Positions 11,408 to 24,473 of a DNA stretch of 64,000 bases are shown piece after piece (the stretch's first letter is position 1; each line of letters begins with the position of its first letter). A program made the translations under genes and the position numbers. The notes beneath the pieces are model-generated. The model did not search any database. It had not been told where the DNA came from and saw only the letters and a program-made list of their open reading frames with translations. The DNA lies in NCBI GenBank assembly GCA_030760725.1, contig JASWHV010000012.1, forward strand, positions 57,195,652 through 57,259,651, written 5' to 3'. Source of the stretch: Neostapfia colusana. Taxonomy: Eukaryota; Streptophyta; Magnoliopsida; Poales; Poaceae.

Positions 11408-14400
11408 TGTGGGGACCACCCCGTGGTTCACCCACTCCAGGATCGCATTGGGTGGTGCCGTGCGATGCGGCACCCAACAGCACACATGAAAAGAATTAAA
11501 GAGCAATATACAAACTTTTATTTGAAACAAAACAGCGGAAGTCTTTTTACAAAACCTATTCATACAGCGGAAGTAATATACATATACGGCCTCTCCTCCT
11601 AGCTATGCAAAAGTGTAGCCGTCCAGCCCGGGGACGCTACACACTAGCAGCATGAAACCGGAGAATCACGGCGGCGTGCAAGGCTCCAGCTCGGCCGTGT
11701 ACCCTGACGGGGGATCACCTCGTCCTCGGAACCATCCTCATAACTCTCACCTGCACACAGCTCAAATTTTGCAACCGTGAGCACGAAGGCTCAGCAAGTC
11801 TTAATCGTCAACCCTAGGCATGGAACTCTACATGCACGGATGTGTAAGGTAGGAAAGTACTTTGCAATAAAGACACGTCTATAAGTTGATCCTTACTTTC
11901 AGTTTTATAGCAGCAGATTCGTATGCCTTAGGCAGCCATCACATCGGAAGTCCACAATCAAACAAGAAAAGCTTTCCTCCGATGTGGTGTTGCCCAAAGT
12001 GGAATATAAACTTAATTAGCTCTATAACTACAGCATACAAGGTTTCAAGACATTAATAGTTCAATACAGCATATTCAGTTGGCTTATTTCACTTCTTACT
12101 ACGTCACAGCGTAGTGAACAAGCGGGTACTCAAATAACCGCGAGGGATGGTGATTGCAATCAAGACACACCCGGATAACACGTTACATACACCCACTTTC
12201 AGAAGCGTGATTCCACACCCCTTCCTACTCTGTTGTATGCAACAACCTTTCAAAGGCAACCCAAATGCCGAACCGGTCCATCCGTAACGGGCAGGAGGTC
12301 CCTGCGTGGAGCGTGACTGTGCCCACCGGCAGATTTACACCTTGCTACCCTCAACCCACTCCTATTTACGGTTGGGTAAGCCTCAGCACCAAGGTGAACC
12401 AATTACATCGGTTCCCTGGTTCCCATATGCCAGTATGCATCTGGTACTGTTCGATACTTGTCCAGCAGGGCCGCACATGGACAGTCCTCAACCGACACCA
12501 ACAGGGCTACGCACGTGAGACCTCTGCTCACTGCATCCTATCCCCCCCCTGCTGGGTCTCATTTTCACAATTCAAGCCATTTTCTACCTCTTCTCATCCC
12601 TTGTGATAAGTACTATCTCGCGAGTAGCTTCCAACCACTCGACTTCTACCGAGATCCTAAACATTAGCTTGGCATTCTCTACTTGTGGATTCGTAAACTA
12701 CCCAACCCTTTATAGGATTTAAAAGGCTATGCAAGTGGGGTTTCAATCACCCTAACTATAATGCATACATTTCAACCTAGACATAAGTGATACAAATGAA
12801 AACTTTATAAAAGGTACTTAAGTGCAAACCGGGGCTTGCCTGGTTGCGAGTCAAACAGGAAGTTAGCTTCCGGTGGCAGGACGTCCAAAGGCTCTGGCGT
12901 ATCCTCAACTTCGGTCACTAAATGAAATGTAGCAAAATAAATGTATAAGTATTTAGGATTTATAAGAATTGAACTACTATTCATAGCTACTGCTATTTAG
13001 GGTCCTTAATTGGCTTTGCGATTTTTACAGAGGATACTAGACTCTCTAAGGATGATTTGAGCCTAATTTGGAGATATGTCATTGCATAATGTAGTCTTTA
13101 AAATTCCTACAATTACAATGCTTCTCTGAATTTTGAGCCCAAATCAGGAGCTTTGACATAGCTAGAAATGGAAGATCTGATTAGGGTAAGTCTCCATGGT
13201 TCTAACAAAATTTGTTTCACCATTTTTGGAGCTACCATCAGAGAGATATGAATTTTTTTAAGTTGGACAGGAGTTCTGAAAAGTTTCTGTTTAAATTTGA
13301 ATTTTCAAATAAAGGCTGAACTTGGGAAGGCAGTTTATCCTAGCAAATGAACCCCAATGAAACCCAAATATTTACTGGAGATCAGTAACTATGGAAGGGA
13401 TTTGCTGCCCAAATTTAGGACTATTTCATAAAGAATTGCTCCTGTAATAAATCCATAAAGGATTTACTAAAAACAATTCTACAGAAATTCCTGGGCATTT
13501 TCATAGCCTAAAATTGGTTTCTCTGTGAAGTACTCCTCATGAGGATTCCAACAAAATTGGTCTCACTCTTTTTGGAGTTTTCTACACAAAGTTATGGGCT
13601 TGCAAAGATCAGCTAATTCCTGGAATTATTTCCCTAATAGAAACTTCAAATAATTGGAACTGGGCCCACTGTTTTAAATCGGACAAGTGAGATTTCAGCA
13701 ACACCGGGGGCTACAGGGTTATTCCCGCGCAGCCGCACTGGATCCGGCGCCACAGGCCGATCCCCGCGCGTATACGGAGGCTGACCGGTGGGACCCGGCC
13801 CTCCTTCGTCTTCCTGCCGGGACGGGGTTCCCGTGGTCCAAACTTCGTAAAATTCGCCGCTCCCCCATATTTAACCGTGCTGAGCACTTTCGGTGGGTCG
13901 CCGGCGGCTGTAGTTCACCGGAAACCGCCGCGCACCGGCGACAGCAATGTTTTGCACTCCGGTGAAATCGGGAGCCCTCATACCTCCACCAACTGATCGG
14001 TTCTCGGGCTCTAGAGCACCAGTGGAGGGAGTAGAAGCTCGACATGGGGTATAAACTGATCGAAGATCGCTGGAACCCTATCGGCACCGTGCGCCCGAGG
14101 TGGTCCGGCGGTGCGCCATGATCAAGACGTGGAAATTCTCCCTCTACACCCCATGTCTAGGTCTAAAATCGAGGGAGGAAGTGCGCCAAGTAGTTAGGAA
14201 GCTTCGTGTACATTTTTAATCAATGAGAACACGAATTAACGACAAATTTGGCAATTTCGTACCTCGGGGTCAGTTTGTACCGTCCGGGAGAAAAACCCAG
14301 AATTCTTCTGCTGTGATCAACGTCCAGGTCTGAGCTTTGGGCTCGAGCAGCCGGGGTCAAGGACGCACCGAGGGGCTGACTTGTTTTGCCGTGATCTTGC

Positions 14401-15399
14401 TCGGTGTGAGCTGTCCACGGTGACCTCCCTCGGTTCTTCCACGTTCACCTGAGGATCAAGGCTAATTTGCCAATTTCTGGAGCAATCACGCTCGGGACAG
14501 GAAAGGAGAGGTGCTGGATGGCTAGAGGACTGATGGGCGCAGCTCTCCGCTGTGGGGCGCTCGAGCAACCGAGCTCAGTAGCTGCGGCGTGATCGGGAGG
14601 AACGGCGGCGGTGTTCTGGGCGAAAGAAACGGCTGAGGCGCGAGTTATGGCTGGGGGAGAAGTGAAACAGCTCCGGCGCACCCCTTGCCGTGATCCAACC
14701 GAGCAACCGTGGCAGCAGGAGGGGGCGCGGGTTCTCCCTCGGGCGCGGGTTCAACCGAGAGCTGGCGCGCTCTCGCTGTTCGACCGCCGTCGGCTGAGGC
14801 AGTAGCTACAGTGGGTGGCTGACAATTGGGCCCCACCTCCCTCTTTTGTTTAGTCAAACTTTTCTGATATTTTTCCATCCAGCAACTCAACATTAAAGGC
14901 TTTACTTCATCCCAAAGTTAAGTTTGAATTTGCAGAATTCAAATGGTTTGAATTCTGGCGTAGAATTTGAATGGGATTTGATCATTTGAATTTGAAAAGG
15001 AGTTTGAATTCTCCACTTTGTATTGCCTCAAAAATATAGCAAACCAGCTCCAAAATTTCCAATTTTTGGCATGGCTGCTCATTCAATGGTGGAGAACACA
15101 TTTGTGAAACCCAATTTTCAAATTGAGGGAATTGGAATTTGAAATTCAGATTAGAGGGCTTTTCCTTTTAATCCCAAACAAATATGAAAATTCCTTCAAA
15201 TGAGCTGAAATTTGGAAGGGTGAACATTTGGGCTATGAAGATCCAAGTTATGAATTTAGATCTCCATGTTTGGAAGTTTTGGGAAGTATAAACCCTCACT
15301 TTGAACTTACACCATTAAAATTCAAAGTTTTAATTCCCCCCATTTTTCCTAAGTGTTCATGAGCTGAAATTTCTCGCTACTACTTTGGGGGATTTTACA
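11408..15399 (-). repeat. Element B 3' LTR (left copy)
   Basis: On the + strand it runs from TGTGGGGACCACC to GGGATTTTACA, 3992 bp. It matches 37024-41008 and the solo LTR at 45486-49532. The region 14920-15340, corresponding to the start of U3, is AT-rich with repeated TTTGAATT/AATTCAAA words. Frames inside it are LTR shadows; no gene is supported. Confidence 0.95.
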
Positions 15400-15412
15400 T
15401 CCCTCCCCCCTT
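15400..15412 (-). other. Element B polypurine tract
   Basis: TCCCTCCCCCCTT on the + strand, read on the minus strand as AAGGGGGGAGGGA, directly adjoins the LTR. Confidence 0.85.
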
Positions 15413-15464
15413 AAAAAGAATCTCGTCCCGAGATTTCAAAGGAAAAGCAAAGTGGGGAAAAACT

Positions 15465-18400
15465 TTACCGGGTATAGGATGATAGCAAGTCCGGATAATA
15501 CGTTCGTAGATAATCCTCGCTTTCCCATGTCGCCTCATCAGCGGTATGGTTACTCCACAAGACCATGTAGAACCATAAGGTCCGGTTTCTTGTGGCGCGA
15601 GTCTTTCATCGATGGTCCGGATTGGATATTCTGTATACGTGAGGTCTGGTTGAAAAACTTCTATGTCTTCTGTGCGGATTTCAGCCGAGGGTTTGAGGCA
15701 CTTCCTCAGCTGAGAGATGTGGAAGACGTTGTGAATGCCTGCGAGCGATGCCGGTAAATCCAAGCGGTAGGCCACAGGTCCGCATCTTTCAATGACGGTG
15801 AACGGACCAATGAACCGCGGCGCAAGTTTACCCTTCACTCCGAAACGATGAATTCCCTTCATCGGAGACACACGGACATAAACATGGTCCCCGATGTCGA
15901 AGTGGAGAGGGCGGCGTCTTTTATCCGCATAGCTCTTCTGACGAGATTGAGCAGCCTTGAGGTTGGCTTGTATTACTCGCACTCGTTCTTCAGCCTCATT
16001 CACAAGTTCAATGCCGTAGATTACTCGTTCGCCGGACTCGCACCAGTTGAGAGGTGTGCGGCATTTCCGGCCGTAGAGAGCTTCATACGGCGCCATCTTG
16101 ATGCTAGCTTGATAGCCATTGTTGTAAGAAAACTCCGCCAACGGCAAATGATCGTCCCAATTCTTGCCGTGGTGGATGGCACAAGCGCGAAGCATGTCTT
16201 CCAACACTTGGTTCACCCGTTCGGTTTGACCATCCGTCTGCGGGTGATACGCGAAGCTTCGGATCAGTTTGGTCCCCAATGATGCGTGCAGCTGTTCCTA
16301 GAACCGAGAGACGAACAGCGCACCGTGATCTGAAATGATGGAGCAGGGAACACCGTGCAAACACAAGATCTTTGCAATGTACAGCTCCGCATATTGCTTG
16401 GCCACGTACTTTGTATGTACGGGGATAAAATGAGCCGACTTGGTTAGTCGATCGACTATCACCCAAATCGAGTCATGTTTGTGAGACGTGAGAGGTAACC
16501 CGACTATGAAGTCCATGCTAATATCCTCCCACTTCCACGCCGGAATATTCAATGGTTGCAGCTGTCCGGCTTTTACGCATATGGTCGGCTTTCACACGCC
16601 GACACGTATCACATTCAGATACGTACTTTGCGATTTCTCTTTTCATCCGTGTCCACCAAAACCTGGTTTTCAGATCCTGGTACATCTTGTTTCTGCCCGG
16701 ATGAATAGAATACTTGGACAAATGAGCTTCGTCCAAGATTTTCTTCCGAAGCTTCATGTCATGGGGTACCACTATACGGTCTTTAAACCATAGAGTGTCG
16801 TGTTCATCTCTTCGGAAGCACTTCATTTTGCCATTCTCCATCCTTCTCCGAATGTGCGACATTCCCATGTCCTTCTTCTGAGCTTCCATAATCTCCTCTC
16901 TTATGGTTGGGATGAGAGCAAGATTGTATAACGCCCCATATGGAACCAAGTACAGACTTGGCTCCTCCTCTTCAGGTGAGGTGATGGACAGACTGTTGAC
17001 ATGGGATTTGCGGCTTAAGGCATCGGCAACCACATTTTCCTTCCCGGGATGGTAGTGAATCTCGATCTCATAGTCTTTGATCAGTTCTAGCCATCTCCGT
17101 TGCCGCATATTCAACTCCTTTTGAGTGAATATATATTTCAGACTTTTGTGGTCGGTGTAGAGGTGCACTAAGTTTCCAAGCAGATAGTGCCTCCACATTT
17201 TCAATGCCAACACCACAGCAGCGAGCTCAAGATCATGAGTCGGATAGTGCTGCTCGTGGTTACGAAGTTGACGTGAGCCATAGGCGACCACTCTTCCTCC
17301 TTGCATCAATACACAGCCAAGCCTGATGCCGGACGCATAACAATATACGTCGAAGGGCTTGGTTGTATCCGGTTGAGCTAACACCGGGGCTGTTGTAAGA
17401 TGCTTCACTAATGCCTGGAAAGCTTCTTCACAAGCTGAGCTCCAAACATATTTGATCCCCTTCTTCAACAGTTCAGTCATCGGCTTAGCAAGCTTGGAGA
17501 AGTTCGGTATGAATCTCCGGTAATATCCTGCTAACCCGAGGAAACTTCTGACTTCGTGGACTGATGTGAGGGATTTCCATTTCAGCACTTGTTCGATTTT
17601 GCTTGGATCAACTGCAATACCTTATGCAGAAATAATGTAACCAAGGAATGGCACTTGGCTGGTCCAAAACTCGCACTTGCTGAACTTGGCATAAAGCTTA
17701 TGGTCTCTTAATCGTTGAAGTACGATATGCAAGTGTTTGGCGTGTTCTTCTTCAGTCTTGGAGTAAACCAAGATGTCATCTATGAACACCACCACAAACT
17801 TGTCCAACTCCGGCATGAACACTGAGTTCATGTGATACATGAAATGTGCCGGGGCATTGGTGAGACCAAAGGACATGACGAGGTATTCATACAACCCATA
17901 TCCCGTCGAGAAGGCCGTCTTTGGAATATCTTCTGCCCGGATCTTGATTTGGTGATATCCGGAGCGAAGATCCATCTTTGAAAATACACTTGCACCCACA
18001 AGTTGATCGAATAAGATATCGATGCGGGACAGTGGATATTTATTCTTGATGGTGACGGCGTTGAGAAGTCGGTAGTCCACACACAACCTCAAGGTTTCAT
18101 CCTTCTTCACAAACAGCGCCGAGCATCCCCATGGCGAGGAACTCGGTCGAATGAAACCCTTCTTCATTAAGTCATTGAGTTGTTCCTTCAATTCAGCAAG
18201 CTCGTTCGGAGCCATCTTGTATGGTCTCCGTGAGATCGGTGTTGTCCCGGGTACAAGTTCAATCTTGAACTCGACATCCCTTTCGGGTGGCATGCCCGGA
18301 AGATCATCCGGAAAGACATCCGGGTATTCACGGACCACACGAATATCCTCAAGTTTTGTGGCTTCCGTGTTATAGGTGGCTGGAGCTTCTTGAACCGAAC

Positions 18401-18785
18401 GGTCAAGAATAAGAACATGTGGTTCATGAAGTGGAGAGTTTAAACGAACCACACGTGGAATGATGTCAAGAACAGCACCATGGCGATGTAGCCATGACAT
18501 TCCTAAAATGACATCAAGTTTCTGACTCTCTAACATGATTAGAGAAGTCAGATATAGATTCCCACCCAACTGTAATGGTGCTCTATAGACCATTCTATCA
18601 GCTGTTATTTTCCCACACGGAGAACATATCAAGTATGAATTATTTGTCGGAATAATAGGCAGTTGATATTTAACAACATAAGACTGACTTATGAAATTAT
18701 GGGTGGCACCGGAGTCAAAAAGTATGTCTACGGGATGATCTAGGTAAGAGAACGTACCCGCGAGGACGGGTTCACCTTCCGGCAC
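15465..18785 (-). pseudogene. pol: Element B pol (broken)
   Basis: Domain order on the minus strand: protease (LFDSGATHNFIS, near 18715), RT (CVDYRLLNAV; KMDLRSGYHQ; FIDDILVYSK near 17780), RNase H, integrase (HHCC near 16570-16710; MDFIVGL; SDHGALF; TERVNQ) and a chromodomain-like tail. Breaks: TAA at 17622-17624 in place of a Glu codon just after RT; a frameshift near 16560-16575; TAG at 16298-16300 in place of the Trp of RFWEQ; a frameshift near 15590-15600, after which the tail is read in another frame down to its stop at 15465. The RNase H motif reads DVYCYASG where A has DVYCDASG: the catalytic Asp codon at 17337-17339 encodes Tyr. Protease and RT motifs are otherwise well kept. Confidence 0.92.
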
Positions 18786-20000
18786 GTCTTCGATAGCTAA
18801 GTGGTGGACGTTGCCGGGTTTTGGTGCTGGTTTCTTGGGCTGGTTGCGGGGCTGATTAGCACCCTGATATGGTGCTGCACCCCTGCCCTGTCGTGGCTCA
18901 GGGCAGTCTCTTGAAATGTGCCCGACACGGCCACACGTGTAGCACGTGTAAGGTGTCGGAGTCCCGCCGACTTGAGGACGGAATCCCGGTGCACGCTGTT
19001 GAAACTAAGGCGCACACGGGACCATCCTTTGCTGCTGCTGTTGCTGTGGTGGATACGTCGGTCGAAAGCCAGGCGCATTATATTGCCGACCGCGAAACTG
19101 AGGCGGTCGCACCGGTGGCTGCCATCTCTGACCGGATGGTGAGCGATACACCACGCGGTATTTCTGTGGCATCCCACCACTGCTGCATGTCAGCGCGCTG
19201 TGTTTCCTCTTATCAGAACCGTGCTCGCGCTGAGCATTCTCTTGTAGAATCGTGGCATTAACGAGGTCGTTGAATGTGCCGCGATTGCTTTGGGCGAGAT
19301 GGACCTTCATCTTGGAGTTCAGGCCCCGGAAGAACGCATTGCGCTTGTTGTCTTCCATCCCCACAAATCCTGGCACATACTGCGCCAGCCAGTTGAATAA
19401 CCTGGAGTACTCATGAGCACTCCTCTCACCTTGTCGTAGCGCCAGGAACTCCTGGAGCTTCATTTCCATCACACCGGGAGGTATGTGATAGGCGCGGAAC
19501 GCCTCCCAGAACTCCGTCCATGTGACGGCATGGCCAGCCGGTAAGGAGGCGGTGTAGTTCGCCCACCAGGTACCGGCTTCTCCATGAAGCTGTTGCGCTG
19601 CATACAGCGCCTTCTGGTGTTCGGTGCATCGTAGCAGCCCGAACTTCGCCTCCAGAGTGCGGATAAAGCTGTCCGCCTCCAAAGGTTCTTCGGCCTCCGT
19701 GAAGACCGGTGGATGGGTCGCCATGAATTCTGAATATGAACTTTGTTGGGGCTGGCGTTGCCCATTGTCTTGGCGTCCTCCCTGATGGGACGCATTCTGC
19801 TGCACCAACATCCGCAGCAGCTCGGTTTGCTCGTCGCGCGAGCCGAGCACTGCAGCGAGAACCTCTGCAAGATTCCTTGGAAGTTCTGGCGGTGGAGGAG
19901 GTGGTTGCTGCTGCGTTGTGGTCTGCTCCGGAGGTGGAGACTCATCACCATGAACTTGACTCGGACCTCCCTCCTCTTGCGTTGAACGTGTCCGCACCAT
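18786..20000 (-). pseudogene. gag: Element B gag (one stop)
   Basis: Starts MVRTRSTQEEGG at 20000, matching the gag starts of A and C. The gag domain (AGTWWANY, WEAFRAYHIPPGV, YSRLFNWLAQYV) is followed by a Gln/Pro-rich tail and a CCHC knuckle (CYTCGRVGHISRDC) at about 18905-18945. A TAG at 19005-19007 separates the domain from the knuckle; the same frame stays open on both sides and runs into protease at 18785. A and C have no stop at that point, so I read it as a point mutation. Confidence 0.9.
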
Positions 20001-20413
20001 TCTGCATTCATACCATTCAAACGATCAGCACATGTTGGCTTAGCTCATCCAGTCTATACAATAGTAATGCGAGCATGGGATAAACAATGCGCATAACAAT
20101 CACACATATGGATAAAGTATAAACTTTATGCAACATATACATCCCTGGACCGTGTCATATGATCGAGTTCCAAAGTATTGAACTTTATGGGTTAAAAGTT
20201 CATTTCGACCATCGGGGTCACCACGGGATGTTAAGTGTGTTAGCATGCGTAATTCCTCGCTATTGTATTGGACCCAAACATGTACGAACTCGAAGTGATA
20301 TGTCAAATGCATAAACCCTTCGACTCCAACTCGCTGTTTTACAACAGCCACTGGACGTCAAACGGTGAAACTAAGTGTTTTGGTTGAAATACAGAAAATT
20401 CCAGAGAGCATTT
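20001..20413 (-). other. Element B leader, gag-proximal part
   Basis: Untranslated leader next to gag, cut at 20413 by element C. No gene seen. Confidence 0.8.
20409..20413. repeat. Target site duplication of element C (left copy)
   Basis: CATTT before the LTR start TGACACG; identical to 35854-35858. Confidence 0.95.
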
Positions 20414-23400
20414 TGACACGACCCCAAGGTCCTGTCGAGCCAGGATCACGCTGAGGGGTGCTGCGTTGCACAGCACCGGATAACACACGTCAAAGGTACA
20501 AAGCGGAAGCAGAAATTTTATTACATAAACAGGTTTGTGAACATGTTTACATCAAAATAAGTTTAGTCTACACTCGCGGGCGTAGACTAAGCATCAAGTG
20601 CACGTTCAGCCCTTGAACGTGTCCTTGCTAGCAGACACGCACACTAACTCTGCGGCGTGCACGACTCCCACTCGACGGGGTTCCCCTCCTGGGGTTCCGT
20701 CTCCTCTTCGGGAGTTCCTTCCTCATAGAACCCTGCAAAAGCTTCAAACACAAGCAGTGAGCACGAAGGCTCAGCAAGTCTGACCCGTCTCACCTAAACA
20801 TGGAACTTCTACATGAGGGTAATGGGTTACATGAGGTAAAAATCAGTTGCAAGGACTCGCCTAATTAGTAGAACCTTACTTTCAAGTTTTAGCAGCAGGT
20901 TGTGGAGAACCTTACGCTAAGGCACATGAGAGAGCCGCAATCAAACAAGAAACGCATTTCTCTCATGTACTTTGCCCAAAGTTGAAAAGAACTTTAGTTA
21001 GCTCTAAGCTACAGCATATTATTAACAATCAATGTCCATCTTTCAATCAGCAACATTTTAACATGTGACTAGCCTGTTCTTTCTACGTCACGGTACAGTG
21101 AACAAGTGGTACTCACTGACCGCGAGGGACGGCGATTATAATCGATTTACACCTGCAGGGTTACCCGAACAACCCGTCACGTACGCCCGTACTCGATGTT
21201 GCCTACGACAACCATCACGGACGCCATACGCGACTACCTTTCACCCGTTAGCCAAATGTTGAACCGGTCCAATCGTCCCGAGCAAGAGGTCTCTGCACGC
21301 GCATCTCAGTGCCGCCAGCCGATTTACACCTCGAGCTCTCAACCTACCCTCTGAACGACCAGCTATGCCTCAACACCCAGCTACCCGAGTTACATCAGTT
21401 TCCCGGTTCCCATATAGCCGGTAGGTCTTCGGTACTGTTCTAGCTTGTTCAACAGGCCCGCACACGGCTCGGTCCTCAATCGACACAAGTGGAGCTACAG
21501 CACACAGGCCCCAAAGTCCTGCTGCCCTTAACCTCCTCTTGGTCTCACTTTCTTGCCATGTGTTTCATGTGCTATCACTACCCGAGTCGAGTGCCTCTAG
21601 CCTATGCTCGCGAGTAGTTCCAACTACTCGACTTGTACCGAATCCTACTCTATCTTAGCAATGCAGTGGCTAACGAGGTTTTCAATCCTAACCCCAACCC
21701 ATGGTTTTCTTGGCTATGCAGTTGGGTTTCCAATCAAGACTCTAATGCAAAGAATCACAACAATATTCAAAGATGTGCTCAAAACAATAAACATTTGTAA
21801 AAAGGTTAATGCAAACCGGAGCTTGTCTTGCTGCTCTTGGTCGTAGGCTAGTTGTTCCTCCGGAGTAACGAAGTCTAGGACTTCGGGTTCCTCCTCTACC
21901 TTAGCGACTACATGATAAGAGAGGTACATGTATTAATTTGAATGCATTTGTATTAAGTTTGAACTTGTGAAGCTTATAAGTCCCACTAGACAGACTCAAT
22001 GACTGTGAAACTTTTACTGTGGCTTGGTTACAACCTAAACAGAGACTTGGTCAAGTTTTAGTTGCAGCAAAGCTCATTTGAGCCCTCCACAATTAATTAT
22101 GTCATTGACCTTAATTGGAACTCTTAGGGTGTTCTAGGAATTTTCATGAAACAAACTATGACTTTCTGAAAGCTAGATTTTCAGAGGGTTCTAATGGAGT
22201 TGGTCTCACTTAATTTGAAGGTTCCTAACTAAAGGTATGAGATAAACAATTTCAGAGAAAATTCTGAAAATGTTTCTGAACATTTTCTATTTTCTCTGGA
22301 ACAGTTTCACTAATCACACCATTAGGTGGATTACATGAGCTCCAATGGGTCTGAAATTTTTATGGTAGTTCAGGGATATTTTGGTGAACATCCCAGCAAA
22401 ATTTCAGGATTTACCTCCAAAGGATTCTCCAGTTAAAATTCCTAACAGTTTAAATTTTGAGGATTTAATTCTGGAGAATTAAGGAATTTCATGAAGTGAA
22501 ACTTGATTTGCTGGAAAGTGCTCAGAGAGCTGAATCCATCAAAATTTGGTTCACTCAATTTGGAGCTTTCTAGCCAAAGTTATAAAGATTTGAAGTTTGA
22601 AGGAAATCTGAAAATCGGGGAAAAGTTTAAACTCGCACGTGGGCCCAGGGGACACGCGTCGCACGCTGAGGCGACAGCACACCGCGGCCCACAATTATTT
22701 TGCGTGCCAGCACACCCGATCCCGGCCGCAGCCGGATCCCGATTCAAAATATCCCCCGCTGACAGCTGGGGTCCACCCCCTTCTTCAACCTCGCGACGCC
22801 CGCGCTCCGCCGCTGAGGGACCTCGCCGGAGAGCTCGCCGCCGGCTTCTGTACAGCTCCAAACTTCTCGATTCTGGCCGCCCCTGCCTACTTTTACTCGG
22901 GGAACAGGATTCTAGGGTCAGTTGCTCATGACAATGGCCGGAGCATGGTCGGCGACGAGCCACCACCTCGGAACGACTTCGGCCATGTCGGCTGACTTCT
23001 CTAGCACCTCAGCTACTTGGGAAACCGGTCAGGAAGCACCAGTGGACCTCAGAGAAGGTCGACATGAGCTCGAGGCAGCTCGGGGAAGGCCCGAAATAGG
23101 TCCTCACCGTGCACCCGATGCCGCCCGTTCATTCTGCCATTGGTAGACCTCAAATTACGCCGGGTACAGAGGTCCTCCGGCCCAGAGTTGTGAAGGCAAC
23201 TTGTGTGTTACCGTGTCTAGCTCGTGTGAGAGCGGTTTGAGGCCCTCTAATCCTTTCTAGAGCACGAATTAAACAGAATCGTACCCGAAGGTCGTTCTGC
23301 ACACAGAAAGGGGAAAAGTGGAAATTCGCCGCCGGTGAGCAACCACTCGAGCTGTGGCTCGGGGATGAGCAGCACCGGTCACCAGCGCATCCAAGGGTGC

Positions 23401-24458
23401 CTTGGCTCGGGCGTGACAACGCCCTGGTTGGGCTGTCCACGAGAGCCCGAGGTGCGGCTGTTCCAAGTCCCGAATTTGATCTTTCAGCACAGCCGATATC
23501 AATTGGTTTCAACTGAATTCTAGCAACGGGGAGGACGGAGGAAGGTCTCTAGTACCTTGCTGGGGCTCTGGAGTGGACGGAGGGAGCTGCGATCGGTGTT
23601 CTCCGATCGATTCTGAGCTGCGGAAAATTTCGGCCGGCGCTGAGTTCTTGCGGGGAAGAACGGCGATGCCTCGGCCGAGGAGGGGGGCAGGCGCCTTAAG
23701 AAGGCTCTGCACCGCCTCGCGCCCGCGCGTGGGCAAGCAGCTGCTGGCGTGGTGGCTGCCCTCGGTGGCAATCACAGCTGCGGCTCGGCGACCCGAGTGA
23801 GAAAAGTCTCAGTCGGTTTGATTTGAGCAGTGGCTGACATGTGGGTCCCACTTCCAGTTTTAACCTCTGAAATTTACTCCTAATCACTGTTGTAAACAGT
23901 GAACCCCATAGTGCCCCTGGTAATTCAAATTATTCACCCATGAACCATTTGAATTGATCAAAGTTCAAATTGGGTTTGGTTTGAGTGAATTTCAGCACAA
24001 GTGCAGTTTTGAATTCAAATGAAGTTTGAATTTGTCCCACTTAGCTCATGTCAAGATCAACTCCAAATGGAGTGAAAATTGGTGTGTGGGCTCACAAAAA
24101 TGTGCTGAGTAAGAATATGCCTCCCACTTTTAAATTCATGGGATAAAAACAGTTTGAATTTGAATATGGTTTCAAACTGCCCTCTTCCTAACTATACCCA
24201 AAATGACCTCAAAAAGGTTTTGAATTTGGGTGAAACTTGGCATGGACATCCTTAGTAAAGTGTAGGAGTTTTCATATGTCCAGCCCATCTATATCACATG
24301 TGGGAAATACCACTTTTGCAATATGTGAGTTTGTTTCCTAATGAGCATGTTGATAATTGTTACTTGCTCTTCATTTGTGTTCATGATCCTTCCTCAAATG
24401 AGGTGTGTGGTGTGGTGATGAACACTGCAAATGTGTGTCAAAAACTGAGGCCCTTACA
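20414..24458 (-). repeat. Element C 3' LTR (left copy)
   Basis: 4045 bp, TGACACGACC to GGCCCTTACA on the + strand, near-identical to 31809-35853. The GC-rich middle (22640-23820) has several open frames with no protein-like character; they recur in the other LTR. Confidence 0.96.
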
Positions 24459-24473
24459 TTCCTCCCCCCTTAA
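24459..24473 (-). other. Element C polypurine tract
   Basis: TTCCTCCCCCCTTAA on the + strand, read as TTAAGGGGGGAGGAA on the element strand, adjoins the 3' LTR. Confidence 0.85.

Noticed and set aside
19005..19007. TAG between gag domain and zinc knuckle in B as a programmed readthrough site
   Set aside because: A and C have no stop there, and B has other stops and frameshifts, so a mutation is the simpler reading.
22503..23800. Several 70-140-codon frames in the GC-rich middle of C's LTR, repeated at 33898-35221
   Set aside because: Frames are open on both strands because of high GC, the sequences are Arg/Pro/Ser-rich without motifs, and they repeat only through the LTR pair.
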